From CAVUAN01 sp963739435 (GTDB lineage: Bacteria > Acidobacteriota > Thermoanaerobaculia > UBA5066 > Gp7-AA6), in assembly GCA_963739435.1 (NCBI GenBank), contig CAVUAN010000011.1, positions 1 through 56,629 of the forward strand: a stretch of DNA of 56,629 bases, written 5' to 3'. The notes below the pieces were generated by a model. The model did no database searches, was not told the origin of the DNA, and was given only the letters and a program-made list of their open reading frames with translations. Within the stretch, counting starts at the first letter, position 1. Every line of letters starts with the position of its first letter. The position numbers and the translations under genes are program-made. This document shows, piece after piece, positions 6,908 through 15,348 of the stretch.

Positions 6908-7945
6908 CTCTTCTTCTCGCTTTCTGCTTTCGGTCTTCTGCTTTCTGTCATCCCCATCTTCATAAGCATTCATCAGCGCGGAAACTTCCCGCTTCATGTC
7001 GAGGACGAGCTCGGGGGGCGCGAGGACGACGGCGTCCTGGCCGTAGCCGAGGACAAAGCGTCTGGCTTCGCGGACAGATCGGGCCGGCAGCTCCAGGATG
7101 GCCTCGCCCTTCGCGGAGGTCTCGAGCTTCTGTTTCGGGTGCCAGCGGATCTCGCGCACCTCGTCGGAAGCTTCGGGTGAGAAGCGCACCCGAAACCGGA
7201 AAGGCTGGCCGCCGCCGACGAATATTCCGAAGGTGTCCCTGTAGAACGCTTCCGGATCGAAGTCTTTGGGAATGGCGTAGCGCTCAACCGTCGGCTTCGC
7301 GTGCTCGATCCGGGCCAGATAAAAGCTCTTGACCGGGCCGCCCGGCTCTTCGGGCGCAAGCAGCATCCAGTCGCGCCCGGCCAGGATCAGGGCGTAGGGC
7401 CGCAACACGCGCGGCTCGCCGGGCTTTTCGCCGGCGCGGCGATAACGGATCGAGAGCGCGACGCCCCGCTGGAGGGACTCGACCACGGCCTGCCACGTCT
7501 CTTCACGGACGGGGCGGAAGGCATTGGCTCGCAGGGCGAGCATCTCCATGACGGTCTCCGGGTGCAGGCGCACCGCAGGCGGCATCAGCTCGGCCAGACG
7601 CGCATAGCAGGCTTTGAGGTCGCGAGCGAGCGGCGATGCCCCGAGCAGGGCGAGCACCTGCGCGGCGACTCCGATCGAAAAGAGATCCTTACCGTCGACC
7701 GGCAGAAAGGGCAGAACGTAGTCGGGGCGGGCGTACAGGTAGCCGTTTTCCTGCCGGTCGTACTCGATGGGGGCCTGGAGCTCGTCGCGCAAGTAGTCGA
7801 GGTCGCGCTGCACGGTCTTCGAGGAGACGGACAGCTCCCGGGCGAGCGTCGAGGCGTTGGGGCGGCGCCCTTCCTTGATCGCGTGGTGAATCGCCTGGAG
7901 CCGCCGCCAGAGCGGCCGGTCCTTGAACGCGCCCTTCTTAGCCAC
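6383..7945 (-). CDS. HTH-WYL domain transcriptional regulator (frame continues into the lipoprotein)
   Basis: The first 340 or so residues form a DeoR/HTH_11-type winged helix (NASTLARELSVSSKTVQRDLDYL) followed by a WYL domain (about 150-330). The latter shows ALSIRYRRAGEKPGEPRVLRPYALILAGRDWMLLAPE and a C-terminal WCX-like region. Such proteins are usually local repressors or activators that sense a ligand through the WYL domain. There is no stop codon before the lipoprotein start at 6907: a 35-bp heptamer repeat (6913-6947) is translated in between. The true regulator end is therefore unclear. Either a stop was lost when the repeat arose, or the two are expressed as a read-through product. 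Its targets may be the downstream lipoprotein and CpcT-like genes. Confidence 0.85.
   Translation of the reverse strand: MAKKGAFKDRPLWRRLQAIHHAIKEGRRPNASTLARELSVSSKTVQRDLDYLRDELQAPIEYDRQENGYLYARPDYVLPFLPVDGKDLFSIGVAAQVLALLGASPLARDLKACYARLAELMPPAVRLHPETVMEMLALRANAFRPVREETWQAVVESLQRGVALSIRYRRAGEKPGEPRVLRPYALILAGRDWMLLAPEEPGGPVKSFYLARIEHAKPTVERYAIPKDFDPEAFYRDTFGIFVGGGQPFRFRVRFSPEASDEVREIRWHPKQKLETSAKGEAILELPARSVREARRFVLGYGQDAVVLAPPELVLDMKREVSALMNAYEDGDDRKQKTESRKREEEMKRSILRAALPVGLCLLTSSRCGPSGPGGLKPVSAPDAEAACPGGRSSWKLDVLDRRAERRDSEKVTALVADSIRKSFPGCVWNNAAADAPAITVEINTFSSTYSYGNDAMWDAEAIWTVSAREKGRALTEFECDAKDSQPNYRNVNNEKEVLTRVFEAAMKRALDGLRAIPAR
6913..6947. repeat. Five degenerate 7-bp tandem repeats (CAGAAAG-like, minus strand)
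   Basis: Read on the minus strand, five adjacent heptamers fit the consensus CAGAAAG; two are exact and three differ at two to four positions. They fill the junction between the WYL regulator and the lipoprotein start. Similar arrays with other units occur at 14266, 21262 and 22360. Confidence 0.7.
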
Positions 7946-7984
7946 GAAAGGATTCTCGAGAGGACGTCGGTGACATCCCCCGCC

Positions 7985-8929
7985 CTACTTCAGGACCGAG
8001 AGCATCTCCTTGGCGGTGTCGGCCTCTTCGCCCTTGGGTGCGAGCTCGAGGTACTTCTGAAAGTGCTCCTTGGCAGCCGCGTTTTTCTTCAGGTTGATCG
8101 AGGCCATTCCGAGCCAGAAGTGGGCGAGGGCGTAGTCGGGCTTTGCGGCGATCGCCTTGTCGAGCGACTCCTCGGCCTCCTTCATCTTGTTGTGGTTGTA
8201 AGCGTCGACGCCCTTGTTGTAGAGCATCTCGGGCGTGTCGGGATGCGATTCGGAGTACTTGGCCTGGAAGTCCGCTGCGGCCTTCTTGTCGCCCTGCTTC
8301 GTGGCCGCGTCGGCCATCATGCCGTAGAGGCTCGTGAGGCTCGGATCGAGGTCGGTCGCCTTCTGCCCGTACTCGATCGTCTTTGCCCAGTCCTTCTTGT
8401 CGTAGGCGATCATCGAGAGCGCTCTCCAGACGGAGGGCAGGTCCTGGCTCTTCTTGGCGGCCTCCAGGAACTTGGCCTCGGCTCCTGCCGTGTTGCCCGC
8501 GTTCATGAGCTCGACGCCCTGGTTATAAGACATGATCGCCATTTCGTTGGCGGAGGGGGGCACGGCGGCGGAAGCAGCGGCCTGCGCCTCCGAGACCTTC
8601 ATGAGCTTGGGATCGATGCCAGCCGCATCGCCCACGGCCACTTTCTTGTCTCCTTCGAAGGGGACGTAGCCCTCCTTCTCGAACTTCAGGCGGTAGGGGA
8701 TCGTGGCGTCGTTGACGATCGTGGCGTAGGCGCCTTTCGCGTCCGTCTTGATGACAATCTTGAACGTCTTGATGGCGGGCGTCGTGATGGTGATCGTAAC
8801 GCCCTCGAGCGGCTGGCCGGCGGAGTCCGTGACCTTGCCGACAAGCCGGCCCATCTGGCTGGCCAGCAGGGTGGCGGCCAGGCCCAGTCCGAGAAGCGCC
8901 GTTGCGGCGCGCTGCTTCGTGTTCGTCAT
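7985..8929 (-). CDS. Exported carboxypeptidase-regulatory-like/TPR protein
   Basis: A 314-residue protein starting at ATG 8929, with AGAGGA ribosome binding bases just upstream. The N-terminal hydrophobic segment (ATALLGLGLAATLLAS) is a signal peptide or anchor. Residues about 25-100 form a carboxypeptidase regulatory-like beta domain (GRLVGKVTDSAGQPLEGVTI ... YVPFEG). Residues about 140-310 are TPR repeats, with pieces such as SVWRALSMIAYDKKDWAKTI, EMLYNKGVDAYNHNKMKEAE and YALAHFWLGMASINLKKNAA. These probably form a periplasmic protein-binding scaffold. No partner is evident. It lies 53 bp downstream of the methyltransferase/MTHFR gene on the same strand. Confidence 0.88.
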   Translation of the reverse strand: MTNTKQRAATALLGLGLAATLLASQMGRLVGKVTDSAGQPLEGVTITITTPAIKTFKIVIKTDAKGAYATIVNDATIPYRLKFEKEGYVPFEGDKKVAVGDAAGIDPKLMKVSEAQAAASAAVPPSANEMAIMSYNQGVELMNAGNTAGAEAKFLEAAKKSQDLPSVWRALSMIAYDKKDWAKTIEYGQKATDLDPSLTSLYGMMADAATKQGDKKAAADFQAKYSESHPDTPEMLYNKGVDAYNHNKMKEAEESLDKAIAAKPDYALAHFWLGMASINLKKNAAAKEHFQKYLELAPKGEEADTAKEMLSVLK

Positions 8930-8982
8930 TTTTTCCTCTCCCGTCTCAAAACAAAACCGCGCTCTTTCGAATTGCGGGAATT

Positions 8983-10852
8983 CTATCCGGTGATGACCCG
9001 GCTGCTGCTGGGAAGCGCGGCCAGGATGTCGGGCACGAGGGCGTACTTCGCCATCGGCATGAGGTGGATGCCGCGGCAGGACGCCGCGATGCCGGCGGCG
9101 AGCTCCCGGGCGATCGACAGGCCTTCCGCCTTTTCGTGATCCGGTCCGCTTTCGGCCGCCCGGCGCATGCGCTGCTGGATGGCCTCGGGAACGACGACGC
9201 CCGGCACCTCGTTGGCAAAGAACATCGTCTGCTTGAGGGACCGGAGGGGGATCAGGCCGATCAGGAGAGGGATCGCTCGGGCCTCCTCGAGGCCGAGGAA
9301 CCGCTCCAGGGCTGCCAGGTCGTAGACCGGCTGCGTCTGGGCGAAGGCCGCGCCGGCCTCGATCTTGGCGCGGATCTTCGAGCACTCGACCTCGAGGTCG
9401 GCGGCCGCGGGATTGGCAGCGCAGCCGATCGAAAAGGCCGTCGGGTTGCCGATCGAGTTGCCGGCGAGATCGCTGCCGCCATTCAGGCTCCGGACGATGC
9501 GCAGGAGCCCGAGGACGTCCACCTCCGAGACCTGCTTGGCCTGCGGGTAGTCGCCGATCTTGAGAGGATCGCCGCCCAGGCACAGAAGGGCCTTGAGGCC
9601 CAGCCCGGCAGCGCCGAGGAGGTCTGATTGCAGGCCGAGCACGTTGCGGTCCCGGGTCGTGATCTGGACGATGGCGTCGATGCCCGTTTCCCTCTGGACG
9701 AGGGCAGCCACTGCAATGGAGGACATGCGCAGGCGCGCCATCGGGTTGTCCGTGACGTTGACGGCGTCGACACCGTTTGCCTTCATCAGGCGAGCACCCT
9801 CGATGGCAGCCGAGGCGTCGACCCCCCGGGGCGGCTCGACCTCGGCCGTGACGATGAACGCCGCCGGTTCGGCGAGGCGGCGCTTGAAACGCGAAGTCTC
9901 GAGCGGGGGCGGCGCGACGTGCTCGACAGGCGCCTCGAGGACCACGGCCACGCGTCCGGCCGGCACCGGCCGTTCGCGCCCGACAACGGCCCTGGCCATG
10001 GCGCGGATGTGCTCGGGGGTCGTGCCGCAGCACCCTCCGATGATCGATGCGCCTGCCTCGGCGAAGGATGCCGCGTAGTCGCGCAGGTAGTCGGGCGAAG
10101 AGAGGAACACGTTGCGGCCATGGACGATCGTGGGGTAGCCGGCATTGGGCATGACGGACAGGGGCGCGGCGACCGAGCCCGAAAGGGTCTTGAAGACCTC
10201 GTGCGTCTCCTGGGGTCCGAGCGTGCAGTTCATGCCGACCGCGTCGGCTCCCGCCAGCGCCAGCGTCGCCAGGGCGTGCGCGGCTTCCTCGCCGAACGCC
10301 GTGCGGCCCTCGGCGAGAAACGTCATCTGGGCGACGATCGGGATCTCGGCCGACAGCCCGCGCACGGCGCGCACGGCCTCCGCGGCTTCGAGCAGGCTGC
10401 CGAAAGTCTCGAGCAGCACGAGGTCGACGCCGGCTTCCAGCAGGACGCGGGCCTGCTCTTCGAACAGCTCCCGCACTCCCGTCAGGGTGAGCGAACCGTA
10501 GGGCTTGACGAGGGCGCCTAAGGGCCCTATCGATCCCGCCACGAAGAGAAGCTCGCCCGAGGCGGCTTCGCGCGCGAGGCGCACGCCCTCCCGGTTGATC
10601 TTTTCGAGCGAGTCGGCCCACTCGTGGGTCGTCAGCTTGACGCGGTTGGCGTCCCAGGTGTTGGTGGTCAGGATGCGGGCGCCCGGCGTCGCGGTAGTCG
10701 TCGTGGACCTCGCGAACGGTCTCGGGGTCCGCGATGTTGAGAGGCGACTTCGCCTGTTCGGGAGACGCGCCCCGCGAAACGAGGAGCGTTCCCATGGCGC
10801 CGTCGGCCAGGAGCACCTCGCGGGCGAGGGCGGCCCGAAAGTCCTTCCGCAT
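8983..10852 (-). CDS. Bifunctional homocysteine S-methyltransferase/methylenetetrahydrofolate reductase (frameshifted)
   Basis: The N-terminal half is a homocysteine methyltransferase: LLADGAMGTLL, then NTWDANRVKL, VGMNCTLGP and GGCCGTTPEHI, the last two providing the zinc-binding cysteines. The C-terminal half (from about residue 330) is MetF-like, with ITTRDRN, LLCLGGDPLKIGDYP and FAQTQPVYDL. Such fusions (YitJ-like) couple 5-methyl-THF production to homocysteine methylation. An extra base in the CCC/GGG run at about 10681-10686 breaks the frame after VHDDYRDAG; removing it gives a continuous 622-residue protein. The start (10852) is 19 bp from the divergent purD start. The break is probably a consensus error. 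Confidence 0.9.
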
Positions 10853-10871
10853 GATCTACAATCTTCCCACA
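10853..10871. promoter_or_regulatory. 19-bp divergent promoter space (TACAAT on plus strand)
   Basis: Only 19 bp separate the start codons of the methyltransferase/MTHFR gene and purD. On the plus strand, TACAAT at 10857-10862 lies 9 nt before the purD ATG. Both mRNAs must therefore be leaderless or nearly so, and their -35 elements would lie in the opposite gene's coding sequence. Confidence 0.5.
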
Positions 10872-12161
10872 ATGAGAATCCTGGTCGTCGGCGGGGGCGG
10901 CCGCGAACATGCGCTGTGCTCGGCTTTCCGCAAGAGCGCGTTCGTCGAGGAGCTGTTTTGCGCCCCCGGAAACCCCGGAATCGCAGAGCTGGCCGACTGC
11001 CTGCCCGTCTCCTCCGGGGACACCGTCGAGTTGGGCGATCTCGCGGCCAAGCTGCAGATGGACCTGACGGTCGTGGGGCCCGAGCTGCCCCTCTCGCTCG
11101 GGATCGTGGACGAGTTCCAGAAACGCGACCTGCCCATTTTCGGCCCCACACGGCTGGCGGCGCAGATCGAGACCTCGAAGGTGTTTTCCAAAGAGTTCTG
11201 CCGCCGGCATGGGATTCCGACGGCCGAGGCCGTCATCTGCACGTCGATCGAGGAGGCCCGCAAGGCCATCAAGAAGATCGGCTTTCCAGCGGTCCTGAAG
11301 GCCGACGGCCTGGCCGGCGGCAAGGGCGTGCTGATCGTCGAATCCAGGGACGACATGAAGCGGGCGCTCCCTCTCTTTTTCGAAGAACGCGTTTTCGGAT
11401 CGGCGGGCGACCGGGTTCTAGTCGAGGAGTTCCTGAGCGGGACCGAGGCCTCGTTCCTGGTCGTCAGCGACGGCGAGACGGTCGTGCCGCTGCCCACGGC
11501 CCGCGACTACAAGAAGGTCTTCGACGGCGAACGTGGGCCCAACACGGGCGGGCATGGGCGCGCATTCGCCAGCCGGACTGCTCGACACGGACGGCTCCTC
11601 ACGCGTCTTGAAGGAGATCGTGTACCCGGCGATCCAGGGCCTGGCGGCCGAGGGCCGTCCCGTTTCGCGGCGTCCTGTACGCCGGGGTGATCATGACCGA
11701 GGATGGCCCGAAGTGCCTCGAGTTCAACGCCCGGCTCGGTGATCCGGAAACCGAAGTGATCCTGCCGCGGATTTCCTCGGACGTCGCCGCGCTGCTCGTG
11801 GCGGCTGCCGCGCGGCGAGCTGTCGAAGTTCCCGGCGCCTCGACGTGCGGCCGGAAGCCTGTGTCGGCGTCGTGCTCGCCTCGGCCGGGTACCCGGGCAG
11901 CTACGAGACCGGCCGGCCGATCGAGGGCGTCAACGACCGCGGCACGGCTGCCGAACGTCGAGATCTTCCACTCCGGGACGGCGCGCAACGGGAGACGGCC
12001 TCGTCACGGCCGGAGGGCGGGTGCTCGTGGTCACGGCGACGGCGCCGGGCATGACGGAGGCGGCGGCCCGCGCTTACGAGGCCGCCGACACCATCCGCTT
12101 CGAGGGAAAGACCCTGCGCCGCGACATCGCCCTGTCGGGCATCCGCGAGAGCCGGCTCTAA
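10872..12161 (+). CDS. purD: Phosphoribosylamine-glycine ligase (six frameshifts)
   Basis: PurD joins glycine to 5-phosphoribosylamine with ATP in purine synthesis. Clear motifs are MRILVVGGGGREHA at the start, LKADGLAGGKGVLI (ATP grasp), GPNTGG-MGAHSP, CLEFNARLGDPETE and VLASAGYPGSYETG. These lie in different frames. Six single-base insertions (near 11550, 11660, 11811, 11837, 11938 and 11991) must each be removed to read through; the corrected gene is 427 codons, the normal PurD length. All six are in short G/C runs and all have the same sign. The frameshifted stretch still encodes conserved residues perfectly, which argues for consensus errors rather than decay. Transcription is probably leaderless from 10857. 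Confidence 0.88.
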
Positions 12162-12192
12162 CTCTTAAGCCCTCGCTCCCGAATCCTTCAGG

Positions 12193-13578
12193 CTACGGGC
12201 CGCAGCGGACGAGATCCGCGCACTTCAACTCGTGGAAGCGCGTGTCTCCCGAGTACGTGTCCTGCATCAGGATGAACCCTTCGATCGTCGGCGCCGAGGA
12301 CGGGTGGTTGCGCACGTCGGCAAAGAGAATCAGCGACTTGTTGGCGCTGGACACGCCGGCGGCCGTGTAGAGGTCGTTGACGACGCGCACTTCGCCGGCT
12401 GCGATGTTCAGAAGACTGACGGTGTTGCCGACGCGCGCGCCGGTCGTCGGGTCATACAGAGTCAGGTCGACTGTTGCAGTTCCCCCGGCGCCGAAGACGT
12501 CGGTGTTGCGGATGCCGACGTGGCTCGTCAGCGAGCCCTCGAGCGACGGCGTGGGGCGCGTGTCGCGCACAGTTCCCGTCAGCGTCGTGTTCGTCGACTC
12601 GAAGAAGAGCGAGGCGTTCATTCCATAGCCGACCGTGCCTCGCAACGGGTCGGGCTCGGAGATGCGGTTGTACGTATTGGCCTGAACGGTTGCTTCCCAG
12701 CCGATGTTGGACGGGACGTTGTTGAACGTCACCAGCAGCGTCCCGGTCGAGCCGACGTCGGCGCCGGTCTGCAGCAGGCCCTGGCTTCCCAGGTACTGGA
12801 CGATGTCGTCCTGGTGGAAGCTGCCGAAGGCGAGAAGCGGGATCGTGCGCACCTGCGTCCGGTAGAAGGCGTTGACCGGGGAGCAGGTCGGCGCCGTGCA
12901 GGTGTACGAGTACTGATAGTCGACGGAGAGAGTCGCGTTGGTGTTGTTCGAGATGTCGACCGCGGTCCGGACGAACGCGTTGGGCGTCACTTCGGCGGCC
13001 TCCATGTCCTCCGTGGTCCGCGTGATCGTGGCCGAGGACGGAAAGTCCGTCGTGATGGCGCCGCCGGCCGTGACGCCAGCATCCTTGTGGTAGACCTTCA
13101 CGCGGCCGGTGGCGTTCTCCGTCACGGTGATGTCGTAGATCAGGTCCGTCAGGTGCCCGTAGAACACCCAGTAGTTGCCGTTGATGGGTCGGCCGTCCAG
13201 GATCTTGACGAAGACTTCCGGGTTGCTCGGGTTGTTCGTGAGCGTGGGCAGCGAGAAGTAGCCGAATGTGTCCGTCTGAGCGAGCGCGAGTCCGGCCCCC
13301 TGCGCGTTGCCGTTGTGCTGGTTGGTGGCGTTGAGCGTCACGCTGAAGCTGTGCGCCGCGTTCAAGACGAGCGTGCTCGAGTTCCCGGAGCCGGGCGGGG
13401 AGTAGCGCGACACGAGCGGGATCTCGGTCGAGAAGGAGGCCGCGGCGGCCCTGGCGGCCTCCGGGGAGGCGGAGCGGGCGATCCGGGCCCTGGCCGGAGT
13501 CTGGGCCGACGCGCTCGAAGCGGCGAGGGTGGCAAGGCTGACAAACGTGGCAAGAAGGGCCTGGCGCGGCAGTTTCAT
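12193..13578 (-). CDS. Secreted two-module protein of unknown function
   Basis: A 461-residue exported protein from ATG 13578, with a signal peptide ending near SSASAQ. Module 1 (about residues 60-170) runs HSFSVTLNATNQHNGNAQG ... FVKILDGRPINGNYWVFYGHLTD and TVTENATGRVKVYHKD. It corresponds to the C-terminal module of the protein at 27756-28949. Module 2 (about 340-450) has HVGIRNTDVFG, VDLTLYDPTTGARVG and IAAGEVRVVNDLY, resembling the N-terminal module of that same protein. Such beta-sandwich secreted proteins are common in Acidobacteriota and have no established function. The gene ends with two Cys in the last dozen residues. It lies 31 bp past the convergent purD end. Confidence 0.82.
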   Translation of the reverse strand: MKLPRQALLATFVSLATLAASSASAQTPARARIARSASPEAARAAAASFSTEIPLVSRYSPPGSGNSSTLVLNAAHSFSVTLNATNQHNGNAQGAGLALAQTDTFGYFSLPTLTNNPSNPEVFVKILDGRPINGNYWVFYGHLTDLIYDITVTENATGRVKVYHKDAGVTAGGAITTDFPSSATITRTTEDMEAAEVTPNAFVRTAVDISNNTNATLSVDYQYSYTCTAPTCSPVNAFYRTQVRTIPLLAFGSFHQDDIVQYLGSQGLLQTGADVGSTGTLLVTFNNVPSNIGWEATVQANTYNRISEPDPLRGTVGYGMNASLFFESTNTTLTGTVRDTRPTPSLEGSLTSHVGIRNTDVFGAGGTATVDLTLYDPTTGARVGNTVSLLNIAAGEVRVVNDLYTAAGVSSANKSLILFADVRNHPSSAPTIEGFILMQDTYSGDTRFHELKCADLVRCGP

Positions 13579-13764
13579 GTCCCTGTTTCTCCTCAAACGG
13601 CCTGCGGGCTCTCGCCCCGGGTCCGGGTCTGCGACTCAGCTCGAACTGTAGCAAATCTCGATCCAGAGCGCCCGGACGCGCTCTTCGGGGCTTTTCCGGC
13701 AAAGCCGCCCGGCCGCGCGTCCCAACCTGGGGACACTTTGTCCGCCCACAGGTGAAAGCGAGGC

Positions 13765-14280
13765 TCAGCGCAGGGCATTCAGGACTTCTCTTTCGAAGTC
13801 GGCGTACGAGCTCTTTCCGGACAGCGTACGGACCCGGTTTCCATCACGTCCATAGAGGACGGAGAAGGGCAGCTCGCCGCCCCATTTCGGGTCGACCGCA
13901 TTGATGAAGTCCTGGTCGTCTCCGCCGCTCTTGCGGTGATAGTTGGGAAACGACGGATTGTTCTTGGCGAGAAAAGCCTCCACGGCCGGGAGCTGCTTCG
14001 AAAAGTCCGTCGAGACCCCGATGACCCGCAGGCCTTTTGCCGACAGGGCGTTCTGCAGGCGAACGAGGTCGGGAAACTCCTCCCGGCACGGAACGCACCA
14101 GGTGGCCCAGAAGTTGAGGAGCACGACGTGCCCCTTCTCGGCCTCGATCCGTGCCGCCAGCTCCTTCGCGCCGATCTCCCCGGCGATCTTCGACGGCTGC
14201 GCCGCGCGCAGGCTCGAAACGACGAAAACGAAAAGCAGGGCCGCGATGGCCCCGCCCTTCTTCCAACTCGCGACTCTCAA
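13765..14280 (-). CDS. Exported thioredoxin-like protein (TlpA/ResA family)
   Basis: A 171-residue protein with a membrane anchor or signal (GAIAALLFVFVVSSLRAA) and a TlpA-type thioredoxin fold. VVLLNFWATWCVPCREEFPDL carries the redox CxxC (Cys-Val-Pro-Cys), ITDFSKQL-like VIGVSTDFSKQL follows, and GGELPFSVLYGRDG contains the cis-Pro. It would reduce periplasmic disulfides, for example in cytochrome c maturation. The only early start codon is TTG 14280, which falls inside the heptamer repeat at 14266-14300, so the repeat array supplies the start. The upstream redoxin gene ends 10 bp away, in the same array. The two probably form one transcript. Confidence 0.88.
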   Translation of the reverse strand: MRVASWKKGGAIAALLFVFVVSSLRAAQPSKIAGEIGAKELAARIEAEKGHVVLLNFWATWCVPCREEFPDLVRLQNALSAKGLRVIGVSTDFSKQLPAVEAFLAKNNPSFPNYHRKSGGDDQDFINAVDPKWGGELPFSVLYGRDGNRVRTLSGKSSYADFEREVLNALR

Positions 14281-14300
14281 CTCTCGACTCTAGACTCTCT
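14266..14300. repeat. Five 7-bp tandem repeats (ACTCTNN)
   Basis: Five consecutive heptamers share ACTC, four of them ACTCT, with the last two positions variable. The array spans the whole junction between the redoxin (stop TAG at 14290-14292) and the TlpA-like gene (start TTG at 14278-14280). It therefore encodes the stop of one and the start of the other. Confidence 0.75.
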
Positions 14301-14889
14301 TGATCGAGCACCCGAAGGCCTTCGTCTCGGCCTTGGCGACCGGCTTGTTGGCGATCAGGGCGTCGAGCGCGTTCTTCAGGTCCGGCGAGGCGACCTTCGT
14401 CGGGTCCTCGTAGTTTTCGTCGATCCGGCCGTGGTAGCGCAGCTTGCCCGTCTTGTCGACCACGAAGACCTCGGGCGTGTGCCTGGCGTCGTAGGCGTCG
14501 GCGACCTTGTTTCCCGGGTCCTTCATGAGCAGGAAGGTGAAACCGTGCTTCTTGGCGTGGGAGGCCATGTCCTCGGCCGGCTCGCTCTTGTTGCTGTTGA
14601 TGCCGACGAAGAGCACTCCCTGCTTCTCGTAGGCGATCGCCATGTCCCGCATCCGGTCGTTGTAGGCGTTCGAGTACGGGCACTGCGTCGCGATGAAGAT
14701 CACGACGACAGCATTCTTGTCTTTGGCGGCTTCCGAGAGAACGAAGGGCTTGCCGTCCAGGGTCGTGAGCTTGATTTCCGGGGCTGGGGCTCCCACCGGC
14801 GGCGCTTCGGCGTTCGCTGTCACGGCAAGCCCGAAGCCGGCAAAGGCGGCAAGGGCGGCGAGAGCGAGGGCAGAGGGGATGCGTCGCAT
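14290..14889 (-). CDS. Exported redoxin/AhpC-TSA-like protein
   Basis: A 199-residue exported thioredoxin-fold protein. The signal peptide (ALALAALAAFAGFGLAVTANA) is followed by APAPEIKLTTLDGKPFVLSE, then VVVIFIATQCPYSNAYNDRM. A single Cys sits in the CPYS position in place of CxxC, typical of this redoxin subgroup. VGINSNKSEPAEDM and a cis-Pro loop (ARHTPEVFVVD) follow, and the family's characteristic C-terminal FGCSIKRV carries a second Cys. It may act as a thiol peroxidase or reductase partner for the adjacent TlpA-like protein. The last two codons and the stop come from the heptamer array. The gene follows the DUF4845-like gene by 83 bp. Confidence 0.87.
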   Translation of the reverse strand: MRRIPSALALAALAAFAGFGLAVTANAEAPPVGAPAPEIKLTTLDGKPFVLSEAAKDKNAVVVIFIATQCPYSNAYNDRMRDMAIAYEKQGVLFVGINSNKSEPAEDMASHAKKHGFTFLLMKDPGNKVADAYDARHTPEVFVVDKTGKLRYHGRIDENYEDPTKVASPDLKNALDALIANKPVAKAETKAFGCSIKRV

Positions 14890-14972
14890 GGTCGTTCTCC
14901 TTCCCGAGTTCGAATCCCGGACGGGCCCGGGATATTCCCGGCGTCAGACCACGAACATCGGCCGCTCGACGA

Positions 14973-15320
14973 TCAGATGTCCCGCTTCCACACGTACGTG
15001 TAGCCGCCTCCGAAGAACACGATCGTCATCTCGTAGTGGGTCTCGATCGTGATCTTTTCGCGGGTTCGGGTGATCGTGAGGTTCTCCTTGGTGACGGGGA
15101 TCTCGAGGTCTTTGGCCTTGGCCAGGATTTCGTTTTCGATCTGCTTGGCCTGCTTGATCGAGCCGAAGGACGCCTCCTCGGTCAGGAAGTCTTCGAACGT
15201 GGAGGTCGCGATCTTCACCGGCACGATCTTGAAGAGGCTGTAGGCGATCAGGCCCACGATGGCCAGCCAGATGACGCATCCGACCCTGCCTTCGCCCCGG
15301 GCCCAGCGCTTGTCCTTCAT
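14973..15320 (-). CDS. Small membrane protein, DUF4845-like
   Basis: A 115-residue protein with one N-terminal membrane helix (VGCVIWLAIVGLIAYSLFKIVPV) and a periplasmic alpha/beta domain (FEDFLTEEASFGSIKQAKQIENEIL ... ITIETHYEMTIVFFGGGYTYVW). DUF4845 proteins often lie directly downstream of lepB in Proteobacteria, and this one lies 28 bp downstream of the second lepB. It has a good AGGAGA ribosome binding site before ATG 15320. The role is unknown; location suggests a link to signal-peptide processing or membrane quality control. Confidence 0.78.
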   Translation of the reverse strand: MKDKRWARGEGRVGCVIWLAIVGLIAYSLFKIVPVKIATSTFEDFLTEEASFGSIKQAKQIENEILAKAKDLEIPVTKENLTITRTREKITIETHYEMTIVFFGGGYTYVWKRDI

Positions 15321-15348
15321 CAAGTCTCCTTCGGGTTGAGCCCCAATT

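Noticed and set aside
7985..10852. One continuous 955-codon frame covering two genes
   Set aside because: Its middle is out-of-frame translation created by the +1 break in the methyltransferase; only its first 56 and last 314 codons are real protein (two different genes).
10872..12161. purD as a genuine pseudogene
   Set aside because: Not adopted as the main view, because all six breaks have the same sign, lie in G/C runs and leave conserved residues untouched; read data are needed.
13732..13744. Small inverted repeat GGACA-CTT-TGTCC
   Set aside because: Only 5 bp per arm, with no T tract or other context; too weak to call.
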